From contig OX465587.1 in assembly GCA_950022655.1 (NCBI GenBank), forward strand, positions 34,537,716 through 34,601,715: a DNA stretch of 64,000 nt. The letters run 5' to 3'. The DNA is from Alentia gelatinosa. Lineage: Eukaryota > Annelida > Polychaeta > Phyllodocida > Polynoidae. The notes beneath the pieces were generated by a model. The model was given only the letters and a program-made list of their open reading frames with translations. It did no database searches and had not been told where the DNA came from. Each line of letters begins with the position of its first letter. Position 1 is the first letter of the stretch. Shown piece by piece: positions 12,068 to 24,600 of the stretch. Both the position numbers and the translations under genes were made by a program.

Positions 12068-13206
12068 TCAGTGTCTGAGGGCAGGAGGGTGGCAGGCGCA
12101 GGGCGTGGGGCTCGGGTCCTCCTCTAACGGAGGCTCCAGGTGGCGGTGATACTGACAGTAGTCCATGTGTAACGGCTTCATCCGGTCAGCGTAGTCACGG
12201 TTCAGTTCACTCAGATCCGCCAGGAGGAGATACTCAACCAAGCGTGACGGCAGACCCAGTCGCGCCACCTTGTGGTGGGCTTGTGGCTTCACGCTCCCTA
12301 TTATCGCCCACCTACAGAGGTGTTGCAGGGGTCGTGGACTGGAGGAGTTGTGTCTGAGAAGCGCCAGGAGCGGCGGGGGGAGAGTGACCGCGGTCCCGTG
12401 ACTCTCCCGCAGGAGACGCAGCACCGCTGGTTCCTGGCTGAAATAGGGAATAAACTCTGTGAGGACGGCAGCGATGGCTGTGAGCCGCAGTCGCTTGTTG
12501 GCGGATAGGAAACGATTGGCGCAGTCGTCTAGTGCATACTGCAGCGCTGTGCAGCCATTGTTGTCCGGGATGGACGGGTTGCAGCCTGCACGGAGAAGGT
12601 CAAGGGTCATGCAGACGAGACCGCTCGCCGCGCTGCATCGGAGCGCAGAGACACCTGTCGGCAAGTAGACCTCATCAAGTCCAGCCCCGTGTTTCATCAG
12701 AATCTGCAGCAGACGACCGGAAGCTGCGTGCGCATCATACAACTTCTTCTTCTGGCGGCAGTATCCATACGCGCCGCAGACGGACGACCCGAAGCGCTCC
12801 ATCAGCAGCGAGCAGTAATGTACGCACCTATACAGCAGACTCTGTCCCCGCACCTCACTCCCAGCCTCCAGCAGGTACTCCAGGATATGCGGAGTCTCTG
12901 TACGTATCGCTCCCATGATCCCCACTGAGGCCCCAGCCTTGATGAGCGACTCGATCATTGTCAGGGAGCGGTTATAGATGGCCATGTTGCCGGCGCTGGT
13001 CAGGATTTTGGGGCAGGTGACGTGTGGGAGGATGGCCTGGAAGGCGTGCTCGTTGCAGCAGTGTGCCGCGTACTCCAGCATGGAGGAGACGTTCTGCGGG
13101 GGCATTGTGGTGACGATGGTGTTCACGTCATGCCCTGCCAGGATCAGTCGCGTGATCAGGTCCTTGCTGCATTTCATCTGGATCGCTATTCCCATGCCAG
13201 TTCCAT
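12068..13206 (-). CDS. Terminal exon T9: divergent ankyrin/SOCS-box exon, last in the array
   Basis: Open from acceptor CCCTTTGCAG (exon starts at 13206) to a TGA stop, 378 codons. It starts GTGMGIAIQMKCSKDLITRL; the first ATG is inside and the frame is open back to the acceptor. Ankyrin repeats include MEIRE-free degenerate units early on, then a clear one: GVSALRCSAASGLVCMTLDL, RAGCNPSIPDNNGCTALQYA. The SOCS box is canonical in its BC part (PLQHLCRWAII, Cys present) and has LGLPSRLVEYLLL. The tail is longer and Pro/His-rich, ending CACHPPALRH, and keeps the paired cysteines. The exon is more GC-rich than its neighbours. A minus-strand AATAAA at 11833-11838, about 230 bases past the stop, could serve as poly(A) signal. 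It is the most distal terminal exon in this window; more could lie below position 1 or not exist. Confidence 0.83.
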
Positions 13207-13318
13207 CTGCAAAGGGAAAAATAAGATCAGTCTATGGTACAACTACTTTCTGAATTTGGCATTACAAATGGTTTACAAATGTTTAATTTCTGCGTATATA
13301 TGGACCATCGGGCGTAAT

Positions 13319-13523
13319 GGGCTGATTCCACCGACACAAAAGACATAGCGAGATTGGTCACGATTTGGGTGTCGTGCTATGTCGGGCTAGGTTTGAATGA
13401 TCGCGTGCCAATTTGTCGCAATGTGTCGCGGTGGTGGAGCACCAAAACATACACCGACACCTCACGGCTACGTTTTGCGTAAGATATACCCCGGCAAATC
13501 CATCGTGTTGGTGGAATCAGCAC
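13319..13523. mobile_element. Small TIR element upstream of T9
   Basis: About 205 bases with inverted ends GCTGATTCCACC / GGTGGAATCAGC. The interior is GC-richer and contains 'gtcgtgctatgtcggg'-like sequence but no ORF. It lies in the intron about 110 bases upstream of the T9 acceptor. Confidence 0.65.
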
Positions 13524-13529
13524 TTAAAT

Positions 13530-14608
13530 AAGGTCGTTCTGTTTGACATCATATATACGCCTGATTCCGTATGAATCCTGAGGTAGATCAGTTGGAGTTA
13601 TATTTAATACACATATTTACGCCATTGTCCAATTATTCCAATCTCTTCACCTAGTACCACTTGTTTTTATTTCATTTGCCATTAGTCATCAAAGTCCGTG
13701 GTATATGGAAAATCCAATTTTATGTTATCAATTTTTATCATCAAATCTTTCTAAAACCCCAATGAGTATCTTTTGATTAACTACATATAATAAACCCAGC
13801 ATTCTTTTGGTTTTTTTTTACCATTCTTATGATAGATTTTACTTTCAAAACACCATTGATTTGTATGATTCAGACTAGGTTGTTTACAAGGCACATAAGA
13901 ATACGGCCTATACGTGTATTTACGTGGTAGTGTATAGATAATTAAATCGCTATTTTCATGCAGTAATAATTGTAGCTCGACCACAAGCCCTTCTCTACGG
14001 GTTAAAGAGAGTTTTACATGTATGATGCGGTGGAACCTCAGTCGAAGGACACCATATAAAGGGGACTACCCGAACCAATGTGCTTGGAAAAGAACCGCGT
14101 CTTCCTGGTCATTCAACCTTCTCATGTGAGAATACCTTAAAACTATAAGAAAGACTCAATAATTTTGTTACACGTTGACAGGTTGACAAGGATGGTTCGC
14201 ATTCGTGACTCATCATAGTTAGCATGATGAAAGATGGTTAGAAATATATTTTCTCATGTGCATGACACCTGTCTCAAACACAGGGTTCAAGGCTATTCTC
14301 GTGGATCAGGAATATAGAGGATCCGTTATCTCTATGGCTTAGTCAAGAAGATTAATCAATGTTTATCTAAAAGAATTTTCTATAGGGCTGTTTCTCACTC
14401 TAATCATGGGGAAATAGGGCCATCCATAAAGTACGTACGCAGAACTTCTGGAATTTGGGACCTCCGATCGCCTCCCAATCTTGTACACAATAGAATGAAA
14501 AAGTAGCATATGCAAAATTTCCAAAATATTTTACTCCCCCCCCCCCCCCCCCCCACCCCCTCAGTGTGTACGTATCTTATGGATGGCCCCTATCCTGAAG
14601 GTAGCAGT
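13530..14608. other. Intron/intergenic sequence without gene
   Basis: AT-rich; a poly-C run at 14527-14555. No supported exon. Confidence 0.4.
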
Positions 14609-14612
14609 TTAA

Positions 14613-14902
14613 CCCTTATAAATGATGCCCTGAAGCATCAATCGGCCCATGCCAAAGACTTACAAAATTGTTTTAACTACGAAATAATGTATCAACAGAC
14701 ACAAAACTCTCACAGAATGTAGGCACAAACTTGTGTTTAATATTTAAAGGAGAGCAATAATGATATTAAGGATGGCATATTATATCATGTGAGAAACAAT
14801 CAGAGTCCAAACATCAATATGCTTGTCCTCTACCGGTATACACGGATACTAGTGTCCATCCTTACATATGCAGTCCAGCCACAGCCAGCCGTCCTTAAAG
14901 GG
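14613..14902. mobile_element. TTAA-flanked MITE (piggyBac-like)
   Basis: 290 bases with ends CCCTTATAA / TTAAAGGG, flanked on both sides by TTAA (14609-14612 and 14903-14906). CCCTTT-like ends plus TTAA duplication are the signature of the piggyBac group. Inside is the motif GATGCC...AAGCATCA, shared with other copies. Confidence 0.7.
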
Positions 14903-14906
14903 TTAA

Positions 14907-17232
14907 GGCAATCAGTTTTTTAGTAGCGCAGGAGCAAATATATGTCAATTGTTCACATGCAATGGGAGCAGAGAGTGGTGAGAGACCAAGCATTATTATA
15001 TTTATTGTCTAAACCAGGAACTAGATATGATGCATCAAGTAACATATGTGATTTTCCCATTTACTGGACTTTGTACACAATCAATAATGAGCTTAAGATT
15101 AAGAAATCAAAAGAAAATGATTATTCTCATGAAATGAAGGTTAATACGAAGGAAGTATGGGAATCTCAGTAAAAAGGAACTCTCAGTACAAGCTATGCAT
15201 TTTATGTTAAAGAAGTGGTTTTATTATTCAAGCATGGCAATTCATATGAAGACATTGTAATGAACTTGAACATTTCAAGGGATATAGAAGGAACCTATTG
15301 TATTTTCGACGATGAAAAGACACAATATATTCAAATTTTGAACTAATATAAAGAACTTATGTAAATAATCGAAACTTAACTTCCTCTTAATAAAAAAATT
15401 CACTTATATCTAACTCTGCACAGATCCTAATTTGAGAGAATATATTTATCTTAAAACTTAATGATGCTTGTAAAAATTAAGGTAGAAATGTCAGTTTATG
15501 GGAATCATGATCAACATGATCTTGTTTAAGGATAATGCTGATGATGACATGTACATAGATGATTAATGCAGTATCAAAATCTACAGGTCTTTGGGTTAGT
15601 TTGCAAGCCATGTAAGAGTAACTGATTCAGATTAAGAGTAATACTTGGGATTGTGAGTAACATTTAAACAACTTTGTTACAATAAAATGGCAGTTTGCAA
15701 ATTGTTATCTTCACTAGTTATTCGCATGAGATATTAAGCCAAATACACATAATAAAAATCAAAGAGATTTCATATAATATATAATATTGAATTAGATATA
15801 TGGTGAAAGATGATTAGTGTGTCCATGTAAGTCCTTTGTGTTATGTTCTCCAGCGTGCAACACTATTCACATGTATGGAGATTCTTAGTATGGAAGATCG
15901 CCCGATAAAGGCCAATATCAAGGGTCAATAAACTCTTCAACATCTCAAAAGCAACAAAATGGTGTATGTTATACATTTAGCTGATACAAATATGCTATAT
16001 TTAAGCCCACGAACCTAAGACGTAAGTGTGTCCTTGGCACTGCCAAATAGTTAATGACAATGCAGGTTTATGAGATGTATAACGTCAACATTCATAGATG
16101 GAGCCTTTAGTTCACCCAGTATTATTTCACATTGTTAACATTGACAAGCTACCCAACCGATCTGACATTCAGGGACACACACCCTCTGAGAAATAATGCA
16201 ACATCAAGGGACAAGATTTTACTCCTGTGGATTATGTCAGGCATTGGGTTAATCTTTGATTTCACTTGGCTTTGCGTAGTGTAACCCAATATCTATTAAC
16301 AAAACACCATAGGAAAAGATCCCAGGTGAACTAAGTTAACTCAAAACAACTTGTAAATGAAACAGTATGAAGAGAAATTGGGAATAATGCATTAAATTGT
16401 GCTTTCATATATTAATTGCACAGGAATATTTTGTAATATGTGCAGAGATTTTATGTATAGAATAATGCTGTCTATGGTATTTTTTCCTATAAAGACACTA
16501 TGTAACATCATTTATGAAAGATGAATGAAAATGTAAAGAAGATCTCATCACCTCCTTCAGCACAGTAGAACTCTGGTATTAAACCATACCTCATTCTGGT
16601 CAATCTGGCTAGAACAGAATACTTCTCTTGTTTCTTCAATTCCCAATAAGTGGATCACCCTGCAACAGTGGCCACCTTGCTCCGGACAGAGAATATGTAC
16701 ACATTGCAAAATTCCGATTTATACATCCCAGTATTATTGGTTTCTATGAGAAGAATGCAATTATTAATAAGTGTGTGAGTGTTGATAAAGAAATGTCTGA
16801 TTATGAACAGTCGCCACTTCAGCTTGCCTCCTACTACCCTGATGTTTACAGTTTGACCGCTACATTGTGAATGACATATTCACCCTCATTATCACTCACT
16901 CTAGTTCCTAACGTGCCCACTTGGTGACAGGGCACTCTACCAATGGCACTCCGAAATGTTAGTATCAGGAGCACCTTCATAGGTATGTGTGGCAGACAGG
17001 AACAAGACTGGTCATCCCCTATTGGCCACTGACTTAGCAGCCAATCAGAGCACAGAGCACACAAACCTGCAATGACTGTCCCCTCTTGGTTGTATACCTC
17101 ACCAGTCTGTCAATAAATCTGTCTACTATTGACTCATAGGTGCGCCCTGTACCTCTGTGTCTAAAGTTTGACTCCACTATTCGCTTAAGGTCTATACCTG
17201 GCTAGTTCGTATCCCTAGGCTTTTACAATATG
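14907..17232. other. 3' flank of T8; possible LTR-like piece at 16860-17165
   Basis: AT-rich non-coding sequence. 16860-17165 is more balanced and has CAGCCAATCAGAG and, further on, CAATAAA, like a small solo LTR, but no edges are proven. Confidence 0.3.
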
Positions 17233-18350
17233 CTACAAAGGGATACATGTGCATTTGTCTCGATATAGGTCACTATCCGTGCAAACCGTTGTGGTTTCCC
17301 CTGCCATCATTCTAGCACATAGGGCTTTATCCTGGTCTACAAGATCCTTCAGATTTAAGTACTCTTCTAAACGTTGAGGGAGATGGAGTTCTCCGATGGC
17401 ATCAGATTGCCCCTTGTGGTTGAGGGCCTGGAGAATGACCGCCCTGCTGGCATGCTGGAGACTTAGCGGGCAGGTTATCCGAGCCACTAGCTGCCTGTAC
17501 AGCAACGTGGTCGGGTGGTCCCCAGCAGGAGGGTGAGGGTAACTGGTGTATTTCTGAATCACCGAGTTCAGATCCAGCATAGAGGAGAATCTGTTGGGGA
17601 ACACACTGAGGATGAAGGCAATGCGGGTGTCTCGACGGCGGAACCCTCTGATCATGCTCGACTCGTCAAATTTGGGGTTGATGGAGAAGCGCAGTATCCT
17701 GTGAAGTTCCCGGATGTCCGGTGGGTGGTGGATGTAAAACCCACTGCCGTACTTTAACAGATCTAAGAGGATGCACACGAAATGCAGCACGGCTGCGGTC
17801 ATGAAAGCACTGGTGAAGTTCTTGATGCAGACATTGACCGGGACTCCATTCTGGACCAGGGTTTTGATCATGTGTCGGTACACATTGTGAGTGGTCCACA
17901 GGTTTGGGTCTTCCAGCAGCCTGTTGCCGTGGGTGAGGGTGGTGGAGGAGCACAGCTGGAGAACCTGGATGATAGGGTACAGGTAGGGACTTTTCAAACT
18001 GTAGCGTTTTGTGTGCGCAAGAAACTCGATGACCTTCAGATGACCTTCAGTGGGTACAGTCTCCTGCAAGGCTGTACACATCATCTGATTGCGTCTGTCG
18101 AAGCGACACAGCAACTTCACCATGTCAATATTGCCTGACCTTACCGCAACCTTGGCACCCTCACTGAGGTCCTGTGGGGAAGGTGCAAGGCCCAATATGC
18201 ATCTGACAAGCGGTACACTGCCTGAGAGCACAGCATTGGGGAGCAGGTTAGAGCATTTTCTCAGGTCAAGATGAGCCTCTCTCAGAGTGCTGAGGATTAT
18301 AGTGTTCCTGTTCTCCGAGAAGTCTGTACCTTTTGGACATTTAGCATCAT
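17233..18350 (-). CDS. Terminal exon T8: divergent ankyrin/SOCS-box exon
   Basis: Open from acceptor TCTCTTTTCAG (exon starts at 18350) to a TAG stop, 371 codons. A GTG near 18231 is not a start: the frame continues upstream to the acceptor with DAKCPKGTDFSENRNTI. Ankyrin-like repeats include VLSGSVPLVRCILGL and AVRSGNIDMVKLLCRF; later come AAVLHFVCILLDLL and RRDTRIAFILSVFP, matching the corresponding part of T7. The SOCS box is atypical: the BC-box reads SLQHASRAVIL, with Ala-Ser where Leu-Cys is usual, followed by LHLPQRLEEYLNL. The tail is KCTCIPL, close to T7's CPCIPV. Elongin binding may be weakened, or the box may serve another contact. Confident as coding. Confidence 0.82.
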
Positions 18351-20287
18351 CTGAAAAGAGATATGGAATCCTGAAAAGAATGATGGGCCAATCTACTCAT
18401 CATCCGGACTACAAGGAAAGTGGCATACTGACTTCGTACTTCAAATATTTGTGTAACATGATTTTTAGCCTTCGACGTCAAACAAGAACATTGAGACAGA
18501 ATTCATACAGACACTGAACAACAATACTACTACCAACAGTATGTTTGTCATGATATATATTAACAATGGATCTTTCTTTCTCCGAAGCAAAAATAGCAGA
18601 GCCAGCTGAAGCGAACGCCGAGACAAACAATGAGACATAAAAGACAGGACAACACCAACAACAAAGCAGTTGCAATGACTGTATGATATGTGTGTGATAA
18701 CAAGGCTTAGCAGTGGGAAACACACTGTACGATTTCGTTCCCACCGATTAACTCCCTAATGACATCCAAAAAAGGACATTTTAACTTGTCTCAGGCGAAT
18801 TTGCGCGGGGCATCGGCCATCACAGCAGGATTTATAGATGGGGTTGGTTGTCATTAGTGAGAATTTATTACCTACTACATGTATATCTAAAACGGTAGAA
18901 CTCCGTCGAATCCGCTTGAAGTTGCTCCCGTACATAGAGACATAGTGAACCCGACCTAGGCCGGGAGATTGAATGCCCACGAGAGTGAGATTCTTGTCTT
19001 AAGCAAATTCTGTTCACACTGGACGACTGACTTCCGAATTTCTCGGAGATTTTAGGCCACCGATAAAGGAACAAGTAATAAATCTTAGAATATGGGAGCT
19101 AAATCGATAGTTTTCCTCTATAGAACCTTCTACTTCTGTGTTTGAGTTCGTACTCCCTTAGTCTAGAGGTCTGTACCTGGCCAGTCTGGGTCCCTAGACT
19201 TGACAAGGTGCTACCAAAGCCTGGTGACGATGGACAGGATAGTGAATTTTATAAATGATATAACTGAATTATGATGGTGTACAATATGTTTAATGAATTC
19301 TACAGAAAGAAACACTGTTTTTATCTTCAGATGATGTTGTGGACTTTCATTTTGTAGGCTATAAATCAATTGTCATTGGGGACCTTTCTTTTTAGATTAT
19401 AAATCTCAACAATAAACTCAGTAATAAACGATGGCAATTATTGGGTTTCACATCATATCAATTTTATTTTGCATATTCAGCAATACTGAGACATCACCAA
19501 TGGTGTTGGCATAGGTTGTTTCCTTATCACATACACGCCCCCTAACAGTGTCATCCCACTAAATACAAATACCCCACCTACCGTTAAAAACCCACACTAT
19601 ACCAACTCCCAGAATTCCACATTCCTTCCCTTCCGTTTTCTTCACCTACAATTCAAACTTAACATACGTGTCTCCACAATACCCTCGCATCATTTTCCCA
19701 CCCACCCACTCCAATCATCATAGTATCATACTTCGTATTCACCATATTATTTCTTTTTCTATTTTTCATACTTATTCAACTTGATTGAACAAAAAGAAAT
19801 AAAATGTATTCACAATCTCGTACAATAAATGTTATTATCCCAAACAATGTACATTCTCTTTTCATTTAATAGCTGCTATATAGGGGGCGAGTTTATAGTA
19901 TTGTTACAGTCATACTCATGCTGCAGACTAACTGATGGCACAATTTACCTTTCTAGATAGCATCTAGCCTTGCACTGCAGAATCAAAACACAAAGAACAC
20001 CAAACCCTACAATCAGGTAAACAGTTATCTATAACACATTACCGTGTATTTCAGTGGAAACTTCTAACATAATATCTATATATCATCAAACACATAGGCC
20101 TCTGGTTAATATCTATAAAATACTACCTGCTTCCACCAATGACAGAGAAATTATGTTCCTGCCCTTGGACATGAACATCGAATGACTGATGGCATGGAGG
20201 GCTTTTGATGAGTTTCAGGTATATGATTAAAAGAAAACATAGTAACTGAGCCTGCAGTGATGAAATTCTCTGTCTTTTGTGTCAGAA
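18351..20287. other. Intron upstream of T8, no gene seen
   Basis: Small ORFs near 18465-18744 on the minus strand have a membrane-like stretch but no family match or splice context. 19540-19720 is CA-rich. Confidence 0.4.
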
Positions 20288-20675
20288 CTGTTTGTTCGTT
20301 TGGTTTGTTCAACGTCCAATATGTTCTATTAGACTAACTTTGGGTTTGACGGAATCTATTAGATGAATTTAGGTAGATATCTCACCCCTACACATTTACA
20401 CAAGGGAGAGTTCTTTTACTTCCTACACCACATAGACATAGTATGAGAACGATTGGCTTTTGATATAGCCGTAAATCGAACACTGCTGGGGGTGAAGGAT
20501 AAAAGTGGTTGCAATGAAACTCGAACCCACAAAGTCTGACAACCTTGGGATTACAAGTCCAGTACTCTTTACCACTGAGCTAACTCCCTACCCTGGTCGC
20601 TTTAGTTAAGCTTGCCACTTGCGGCAAGGCGATCAAGAGGGTGAACAGATTGATCATTGCTGTCCACCCCAGCAG
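20288..20675 (-). repeat. tRNA-derived SINE (copy 1)
   Basis: Minus-strand tRNA-like head with TTAGCTCAGTGG (A box) and GGGTTCGAGT (B box) and a TGT in the anticodon-loop position (tRNA-Thr-like), followed by a conserved body and a (TTTG)n edge at the low-coordinate end. Family copies share the body and the AGCAGGTC edge. Confidence 0.7.
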
Positions 20676-21935
20676 GTCTTTTGTCTCAGAAAAACAGCCC
20701 TTTGTCTATGGTGTTGGACCAAAGGACCTTTGCCTATGGTGTAGGACCTTCAACGGATATCACTACAGGCTCCGTAACTACATTTGCTCATGTTCTTCTG
20801 CGCCCTCATCTCATTCCAACCTAGTAAATCACTTACTTTTACATTTATGTGAAGGTCAAGAACACTTCAAGACATTCTGTTTCATGGTGAGGCCCATCTC
20901 TTATAACCTAAGTATAGAATTACTTTTATCTTCATTCAAGACATAAGTGTACCTCGCTGACTATATCAGGTTTTGCATTGAGTATAATTTGTCGTATTCA
21001 ATATATAATGACAACGATCCAGCATTAGTACTGTTGACACTTGACAGGTTTCGCCCACATACCATCGAGTTTGGAGCGCACAGGAATCTGAACAAGGCGA
21101 TGGCCGAGTGAAGATTCCAAGACGCACAAACGGCAAATACAATGAGAAAAGAGCAGCCTGTATAGAAAATGGAAAGGCATATATGGAAATCAAGTTTAAT
21201 CAATAGTATTGTGAGACTTTGATGAATGTGGCAGCAGTGTGGCCGGAATGACACTGATTGTTACCGATTCGTCTAAAACCATCAGATATAAGTGATTTGT
21301 TTGTTTGTTTGTTTGGGTAGTTTAATATCCATTCTGTTCAATTAGACTTACTCAGATGAGTGAAAATCAAGACTCCGTGTCCATATTCTGTAGGCTTAAC
21401 AAAGGAGTAATAATTTTAAGAATATCCCATTAACTAGTTGTCAGTGCAAATCTTTCATTGGATTCTTCTCAACCGATTTCAATTCTCCTATTTCAAGTGA
21501 TATTATCTTTTCCTCCCGTATCACACTGTGTGAACATTGCTCAGTACCATGCTCAGAAATATATATTTTCTATGGTTAAAGTTCAGCGTGGTTTATCACT
21601 GACGCAGGGCCTGAGGATAAAGATGAAATACAGCACCACGTGAGATCTATATGTATTATGCTGTCTATGGAATCGATATTATAGATTTTATTTTGTAAAA
21701 TGTTGTTTATTGACGGAAACCGTTCATAAATATAGTATATGATTTTCAGGCAATCCCGCCTAGGGGGGCGCACAGGGACAATAACAATACAGAGGCTTTC
21801 ATAGAGTACTACAAGATATTCCACGGATGAAGGTAGTCCACACTTGATAGTAAGTACATAGTATGCTAGTATATAGAAAAAAAGACAAACAAAGTTCATA
21901 CCATACCCGTTGGTAATAGTAGGGTAGCAATGATT

Positions 21936-22250
21936 GCACCCCTCTCATAAGATCTCACACTCTCTAAGTCGTATTCTGTACAAGGTTCTCACTGTGCTCT
22001 ATGGAAGAAGAATTCTTAACGAACTAGGCTTAGAGCCTTGAGAATCCACTGGCACACAGTATTCCCGCTAGGTGGCATCATTGAGATTATAGGAATGTTT
22101 GGGTTGCATTGATGTACGTCTTTAGCACGGGAGGCAGGCCAGTGAATTCTCAAGGCTCTAAGCCTAGTTCGTTATGAATTCTTCTTCATAGAGCGCAGTG
22201 AGAGCACAGAATACGACTTAGAGAGTGTGAGATCTGATGAGAGGGGTGCA
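21936..22250. mobile_element. Foldback element with arms over 110 bases
   Basis: Arms at 21936-22052 and 22139-22250 are near-perfect inverted copies (for example TTAACGAACTAGGCTTAGAG in the left arm). The spacer is about 86 bases. It lies next to a reverse-transcriptase scrap but no transposase is seen. Confidence 0.75.
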
Positions 22251-22269
22251 CCCACAGCGTCAATAGATC

Positions 22270-22506
22270 TCACCAGACATGGTTGTGACTGACAATTGGA
22301 GACACACAGTCAAATGCCTTTAACAGGTCCACGAACACACACAGAGTGTTTAAGCCTCTATCAGCATTACCAAATAATGTGGCTAGCAGTTCAAAGACAG
22401 CCTGACCTGTGGACCTGCCAGGGAGGAAACCACATTGGCTCTCAGAAAAGAGGCTATTATGCATTAATTGTGGAACAATCTGAGGGTGTAGTTCATATTC
22501 AAGCAC
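22270..22506 (-). mobile_element. Reverse-transcriptase scrap
   Basis: A 78-codon open stretch with SQCGFLPGRSTGQAVFELL and VFVDLLKAFDCVSP, the palm region of a LINE reverse transcriptase before the YADD box. Nothing else of the element remains nearby. Confidence 0.75.
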
Positions 22507-22509
22507 TTG

Positions 22510-23026
22510 GATGACCTAAGCTTGGCTAAATGTTGCACCATTTCTAGATTGCTTACAGCTATCTAGATGACCATCATGACAGACAATATGACTAACAAAA
22601 TGCAATATATTATTTATATATATATACCCCAGCAAAAGACTGGTAGTAATAATACTTTGAAACAATAAACAATATCAATAAGGCAACATTGAGTGGTAAA
22701 AGTGGTGTCCTAATCAAGCCTAGACCAATTCATATGTATGAAAATAAGAATAAATAGCACCTACATATCCTTTCAAAGATGTGGGAAAAGTAATGGAGAT
22801 TTTAAAAACATTTTATGTAGTGTTACATGAAATGCTTTTTTTTCTATAACAAGTATAAGCAAATGCTGACATATATCTGATGGCAAAAACACTGTCAAAC
22901 ATTATTATTCTAATACTAACAAACACCTAAAATAAAAGGATAATATCCATGTCCAATCATCTTAATTGTTAGAGATATCCACTCCATTAAATGAAGTCAC
23001 AGAAGCTTAATAAGTGTCTTTCTATA
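22510..23026. other. 3' flank of T7
   Basis: AT-rich, with a TATATATATA run at 22614. No second gene. Confidence 0.4.
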
Positions 23027-24201
23027 TCATACGGGGATACAAGGGCAGTGTTCAATATCAGATGGCACTTCAGATGGTACTTCGGGAACCCTCCCCATTT
23101 GTTGGCACAGAAGTTTGTCCTGATGAAGCAAGTCCTTCAGTTCTAAATAATCCACTATCCGTTTGGGAAGTTGAAGACGTGAAACTGCGCTGGGAGATTG
23201 AAGACCTGTGCTTGGAGAATGACCATCCGGAATTGTGCTTGGAGATTTCACCTGATTGATATTGGCAAGTATTGTTACTCTACACAGATGTTGGAGAGTA
23301 GATATGTTGTGGATTCTATACAAGTACAGGTTGGCCAAGGCGATCACAGATGACCGGAGAAGTTCATTCTCACTCTCTGGATTGGCCAGGCATCTTTTAA
23401 CTGTCCTTTCTAGAGCTGCATCAGAACTGTAGTACAAGGGATACGAGGAGAGTATGAATGCAGCTCGGATGGACTTCCTCCTGGACCCTGACGGCCGATT
23501 ATTTGAGAGGATAGCGACGTAGAAAATGTTCAAGAAGATATCCTGATCTCGTTTGCGCCTAATGGAGCCTCCTACACCATACCTCAACAAGTCACACAGC
23601 AAGCAGAAGAGTCCCATTGAAATGGCCTCCATGAAAGGAGAAGCCTTCCTCAGGTACACCTTCTTAATGTCCATTCCAGCTTCCACCATCCTCCTCAGCA
23701 GGCTACGGTGGACACTATGCATGGTCCAGATGGATTTACATGGCAGGAAGAGGGACTCATACCGACAATATGGGTACCCTCCAAATTTAGCTGATTTCAC
23801 TCGGCAGTTGGCTATACACTCCATGATCACCTGCCTTGGGTTGATCTTTTGTTGGATGATGTAGCTGAGAATGTTGAATCGTCCGTTCTCTGCCTCCTCC
23901 ATGGCTGCAGTTATCAGCACCTCTTGGATGCGGTCGGAGAGACCGAGGAGGAGGTTGACAAACTCCAGGTGGCCCGCCTGGACAGCAGTAGTCATAGCAC
24001 GGCGCAGGTCCTCCTTTTTACGTGAGCGAATCTCCTTAGGGCTGAGCTGCTCAGAGCTGCTCAGGTAGTCACTCACAGTTCTCAATACACACACATCCCC
24101 CGTAAGCACCGCCTGACACACGGGGCCAATGTTCTCACAAGGTACCTCCGAAGAATTTGGCTGCACGGGTAAACCACCCTGGTCTGTGTTCTGTGTAACA
24201 T
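23027..24201 (-). CDS. Terminal exon T7: divergent ankyrin/SOCS-box exon
   Basis: Open from the acceptor TTTGTTTCAG (exon starts at 24201) to the stop, 390 codons. The frame happens to stay open further upstream to 24592, but that part is an intronic inverted-repeat transposon and is left out. Begins DVTQNTDQGG when joined to the constant donor. Ankyrin-like parts include VCQAVLTGDVCVLRTVSDYL, LRRAMTTAVQAGHLEFVNLL and ASPFMEAISMGLFCLLCDLL, then a basic RRKSIRAAFILSSYP. The SOCS box is close to canonical: TLQHLCRVTIL keeps the BC-box Cys, followed, after an insert of about 20 Ser/Pro-rich residues, by LQLPKRIVDYLEL. The tail is HCPCIPV. Much diverged from T1-T6 but with the same order of parts. 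It is the best candidate here, with T9, for genuine Elongin-BC binding. Confidence 0.83.
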
Positions 24202-24237
24202 CTGAAACAAAGGTGAACAGAATCAAAGATTTATTAT

Positions 24238-24600
24238 CCATCGTATACAAAGCCCCCATTAAAAATGTATGGGGACTCAGTAAACCACGACCCATTGTAT
24301 AAAACCTGTCAGATACCATAACTGTGGTATACGGATTCAAACCTGTGGTATACGGCCTCAAAACCGTGGTATACGGGAAAAAATAGTCCCTTTTGCTATA
24401 GAGCAAATAAATAGTTCCTATTGTAATACCTGTTAATATAGCAATTACTGGGTTTAATTTTTTCGAAAAGATGGATAATAAATTCAACAAACGATGATTT
24501 TGTGGACAGGCAGCTCTGTAAACCACTCGCGGTTGACCTCGTAATACACTCGCTGGCGCTCGTGGTTTACGGCCGCCTGTCCACAAAACCATCGATTATT
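24238..24600. repeat. Palindrome-ended repeat in the intron just before T7
   Basis: About 360 bases: three 'gtggtatacgg' units at 24300-24385, then a hairpin at 24490-24600 built on TTTGTGGACAGG and CCTGTCCACAAAA. Its edge is under 40 bases from the T7 acceptor. The T7 reading frame runs through it by chance. Relatives at 10638-11590 and 62985-63750. Confidence 0.65.

Noticed and set aside
12272..12928. Plus-strand frames opposite T9 (and likewise opposite T3, T5, T7, T8)
   Set aside because: Antisense shadows of the real exons, without conserved domains.
18465..18744. Two overlapping minus-strand frames with membrane-like stretches
   Set aside because: Both lie in the intron upstream of T8, overlap in different frames and have no splice or family support.
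20520..20600. tRNA genes at the A/B-box matches
   Set aside because: The matches belong to SINE heads: each is followed by the same SINE body and none folds as a full cloverleaf by eye. The best-kept one, at 60285-60362, is also in a SINE.
24202..24592. N-terminal 130 residues of the long T7 reading frame
   Set aside because: The DNA is a palindrome-ended repeat found elsewhere in the window, and a good acceptor lies at 24202. The frame is open by chance.
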